Assembly (NCBI GenBank): GCA_934561335.1
Contig: CAKTGD010000068.1
Location: forward strand, 1-8,571
Direction: 5' to 3'
Length of the DNA stretch: 8,571 nt
Source: an uncultured Oscillospiraceae bacterium
GTDB taxonomy: Bacteria; Bacillota_A; Clostridia; Oscillospirales; Oscillospiraceae
Shown here piece after piece: positions 7,094 through 8,571 of the stretch. How positions within the stretch are numbered: position 1 is the first letter of the stretch; each line of letters begins with the position of its first letter. The notes below the pieces were generated by a model. It saw only the letters and a program-made list of their open reading frames with translations, was not told the DNA's origin and did not search any database. The position numbers and the translations under genes are program-made.

Positions 7094-7126
7094 ATTATAG
7101 GACAGCAGGGCGTGAAATCCTGTCAT
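7094..7126 (-). promoter_or_regulatory. Putative spoIIG operon promoter with a long (21-nt) spacer
   Basis: On the − strand: −35-like ATGACA (7126–7121, 5/6 match), 21-nt spacer, and a perfect −10 TATAAT (7099–7094). No better −35 is found at 16–18 nt. The spoIIG promoter of B. subtilis is known for a similarly long (about 22 bp) spacer and for Spo0A activation with sigma-A polymerase, which supports this call. TATGACA (7127–7121) matches a reversed Spo0A box (TTCGACA) at 5 of 7 positions and overlaps the −35. The −10 is flanked by CTGTC/GACAG arms (7105–7101 and 7093–7089). The −35 abuts the T-run of the upstream terminator. Confidence 0.65.
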
Positions 7127-7166
7127 AAAAAAGCGCTCTGCGGAAGAAATCCCGCAGAGCGTTTTT
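7127..7166 (-). terminator. Intrinsic terminator of the rarA–Dabb operon
   Basis: A 10-bp GC-rich stem (CGCTCTGCGG/CCGCAGAGCG, 7161–7152 with 7143–7134) is extended by A–T pairs with one bulged base, and ends on the − strand in TTTTTT (7132–7127). It begins at the stop codon of the Dabb gene, so transcription ends almost immediately after translation. This isolates the spoIIG promoter from the vegetative operon upstream. Confidence 0.88.
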
Positions 7167-7453
7167 CATGATTCATAGTCAAAAATTGCTTTCTTTTCCA
7201 GCAGTGAGCCATACTGTTCTTTCCATTGCCGGTGCACCTCACAGCCGTCCCATGCGTCGAGTGCCGCCTTTTCCATATCCAGCACGATCATCAGATCGCA
7301 GCGGTTGGCCCGGTCGATGCAGCAGGGGAAAACTTGCACGCCGTGAATCCCCTCCACGCTATCCGCCGCCTGAAACAGCGCCCTGACCTGCGCCAGAAGC
7401 GCCGCCTTATCGGTCACTTTTTCATTCCATTTCGCCAAAATACAGTGCTTCAT
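7166..7453 (-). CDS. Dabb (stress-responsive alpha/beta barrel) family protein
   Basis: A 95-aa protein matching the small ferredoxin-like Dabb domain in length and pattern. The N-terminal strand is MKHCILAKWNE; helix 1 is about 17–32 (LLAQVRALFQAADSV). The second strand is GVQVFPCCID, followed by CDLMIVLDMEKAALDAWDGCEVHRQW, the hydrophobic strand-helix typical of the family. Such proteins dimerise through the beta sheet; most bacterial members lack a known reaction. It is predicted cytosolic. The ATG start has GAGGTGA (7463–7457) just upstream, and that Shine-Dalgarno overlaps the stop codon of the preceding 32-aa peptide gene, suggesting translational coupling. It is the last gene of the rarA operon, followed directly by the terminator. 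Confidence 0.8.
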   Translation of the reverse strand: MKHCILAKWNEKVTDKAALLAQVRALFQAADSVEGIHGVQVFPCCIDRANRCDLMIVLDMEKAALDAWDGCEVHRQWKEQYGSLLEKKAIFDYES

Positions 7454-7461
7454 CCTTCACC

Positions 7462-7560
7462 TCACAGGCCGATATAGGGTATGATCAAGCCGGCCAGCAT
7501 CAGTACGGCCATCAGGCAGGCAATCACGCCCACAATGACCTGCGTTGTTTTCTTGCGCAT
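7462..7560 (-). CDS. 32-aa single-pass membrane peptide
   Basis: A 33-codon ORF starting at ATG 7560 and ending TGA 7464–7462. It begins MRKKTTQ and continues as one hydrophobic helix (about residues 8–29, rich in V, I, L, A and M) ending PYIGL, so it should insert once in the membrane with a basic cytoplasmic N-terminus. A strong AAGGAGG (7575–7569) lies 8 nt before the ATG, and the ATG immediately follows the TAA of the DUF951 gene (TAAATG, no gap). Its stop overlaps the Dabb Shine-Dalgarno. Tight packing, ribosome binding site and composition argue that it is real. It is reminiscent of very short Firmicute membrane proteins (for example DUF4044-like), but I cannot assign a family or function. 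Confidence 0.72.
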   Translation of the reverse strand: MRKKTTQVIVGVIACLMAVLMLAGLIIPYIGL

Positions 7561-7758
7561 TTACGCTTCCTCCTTATCCGTGGTTGGTATGATCCTGCGG
7601 ATCATTTTTTCAACTTTGCGGCGGGGCTGCATGACCTCGTGGCCGCAGCCCTGACATCTCAGCTTGATATCCATGCCGACGCGCAGCACCTCCCAGCGGC
7701 GGCTGCCGCAGGGGTGATCCTTTTTCAGTTCCAGAATGTCGTGCAGCTGTAAATCCAT
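7561..7758 (-). CDS. DUF951 family protein (YyzM-like)
   Basis: A 65-aa protein matching DUF951 end to end: DIxExKKxHPCGSxRWEVxRxGxDIKLRCQGCGxxVMxPRRxxEK. The conserved Cys17, Cys35 and Cys38 with nearby histidine suggest a small zinc-binding or redox-sensitive fold, though this family has no established function. The C-terminal helix is basic (RRKVEKMIRRI), which would allow nucleic acid or ribosome contact (inference). The ATG has AAGGGG (7770–7765) 6 nt upstream, overlapping the end of rarA, whose stop codon lies only 3 nt before this start. It is part of the rarA operon, and the 32-aa peptide gene abuts it downstream. Confidence 0.88.
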   Translation of the reverse strand: MDLQLHDILELKKDHPCGSRRWEVLRVGMDIKLRCQGCGHEVMQPRRKVEKMIRRIIPTTDKEEA

Positions 7759-7761
7759 GGC

Positions 7762-8571
7762 TTACCCCTTCTTGATCTCATCCCAATACCGCTTGGCCGC
7801 CTGCTCCGTCTTGTTGTCGCCATATTCGTAGTAATGCCGCTCCCCCAGCGCCTCCGGCAGATAACGCTGCTTGACATAGTGATGCGGAAAGCTGTGGGGA
7901 TACAGATACCCCTGTTCCCGCTCCTGCCCGGCGCTGTCGGCGTGGACATTCTGCAAATGCCGGGGGATCGTGCCCATAGCGCCGTGCTGGATATCCTCCA
8001 TGGCGGCGATAATGGCGTTGTGGCTGGCGTTGGACTTGGGCGCGGTGGCCAGCAGGATGGCCGCCTCGGCCAGCGGGAGCCGCGCCTCGGGAAGGCCCAG
8101 CTGCACCGCCGCATCCACGCAGGCTTTTGTCACGACGATGGCCTGCGGATAGGCAAGGCCCACATCCTCCGCCGCAATAACCAGCAGCCGGCGGCAGGGA
8201 GACAGCAGGTCGCCCGCCACCAGCAGCCGCCCCAGATAGTACACCGCCGCATCCGGGTCGGAGCCGCGGATGGACTTTTGCAGCGCCGAGAGCAGATCAT
8301 AGTGCTCGTCGCCGTCCCGATCATACCGCATGGCGCTGCGCTGCGCCAATTGTAAAGCATCTTCCCTTGTTACATAAAGCGCGCCGTCCCTCGGTCTGGC
8401 GGACTGGTACAGTAGTTCCACCGCCGTTACCGCCTTGCGCACATCGCCGCCGCAGGCGGCGGCCACCGTGGCGGGAACATCGTCCTCCCATCGGAACGGA
8501 ATGTCGCTGCGCTGCTGCTCGATACGCAAAGCCCGCTCTACGGCAGGCTGCGTCTCCTCGGCCCTCAGGGG
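7762..8571 (-). CDS. rarA: RarA/MgsA replication-associated AAA+ ATPase, 5' partial
   Basis: The frame is open from the window's right edge to TAA at 7764–7762, giving 269 C-terminal residues of a protein usually about 430–440 aa. RarA (MgsA, homolog of eukaryotic WRNIP1) acts at stalled replication forks with SSB. The Walker A and B motifs lie outside the window. Visible parts (numbered from the edge) are CGGDVRKAV (40–48), with the sensor-2 arginine; a helical segment; and the MgsA C-terminal tetramerisation domain from about residue 86. That domain contains HYDLLSALQKSIRGSDPDAA, LLVIAAEDVGLAYPQA, PLAEAAILLATAPKSN and a terminal block with YLYPHSFPHHYVKQRYLP. The TTG at 8529 is internal, not the start, since homology runs through it to the edge. 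It heads a compact operon with DUF951, a membrane peptide and Dabb genes; the promoter is outside the window. Confidence 0.93.
   Translation of the reverse strand, partial: PLRAEETQPAVERALRIEQQRSDIPFRWEDDVPATVAAACGGDVRKAVTAVELLYQSARPRDGALYVTREDALQLAQRSAMRYDRDGDEHYDLLSALQKSIRGSDPDAAVYYLGRLLVAGDLLSPCRRLLVIAAEDVGLAYPQAIVVTKACVDAAVQLGLPEARLPLAEAAILLATAPKSNASHNAIIAAMEDIQHGAMGTIPRHLQNVHADSAGQEREQGYLYPHSFPHHYVKQRYLPEALGERHYYEYGDNKTEQAAKRYWDEIKKG

Overview
This window looks like chromosomal DNA from an endospore-forming Clostridia-type Firmicute. The evidence is an adjacent spoIIGA–sigE pair (the sporulation sigma factor and its activating protease), strong AGGAGG-type ribosome binding sites, a mix of ATG, GTG and TTG starts, and DUF951 and Dabb small proteins. 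By eye the DNA is fairly GC-rich, which would suit the Oscillospiraceae/Ruminococcaceae side of the Clostridia. That placement is inference, since no marker gene was compared.

Left part, + strand (1–3727): the C-terminal part of a DUF917 family protein (cut by the window edge) ends in a strong hairpin. It is followed by pepD, an M20-type Xaa-His dipeptidase with all metal ligands present, and a 12-TM major facilitator transporter with a TTG start and its own near-consensus promoter. A 16-bp bidirectional terminator (3766–3817) closes this block.

Middle, − strand (3876–5312): two different HAD-superfamily phosphatases lie head to tail. The upstream one has a vegetative-type promoter and a leader of about 95 nt containing mutually exclusive hairpins.

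Right part, − strand (5525–8571), read from high to low coordinates: the C-terminal part of rarA (cut by the window edge), a DUF951 protein, a 32-aa membrane peptide and a Dabb protein form a tightly packed operon ending in a clean intrinsic terminator. The spoIIG operon follows at once: a promoter with a perfect −10 and a long 21-nt spacer, spoIIGA, then sigE. SpoIIGA cleaves pro-SigE in the mother cell. Here the spoIIGA reading frame runs 56 nt into sigE, and the shared DNA encodes almost exactly the SigE pro-sequence that SpoIIGA removes.

Most of the window is recognisable core genome. I found no phage, transposon, CRISPR, tRNA or rRNA. The most unusual structure is the spoIIGA/sigE overlap and its compact promoter.
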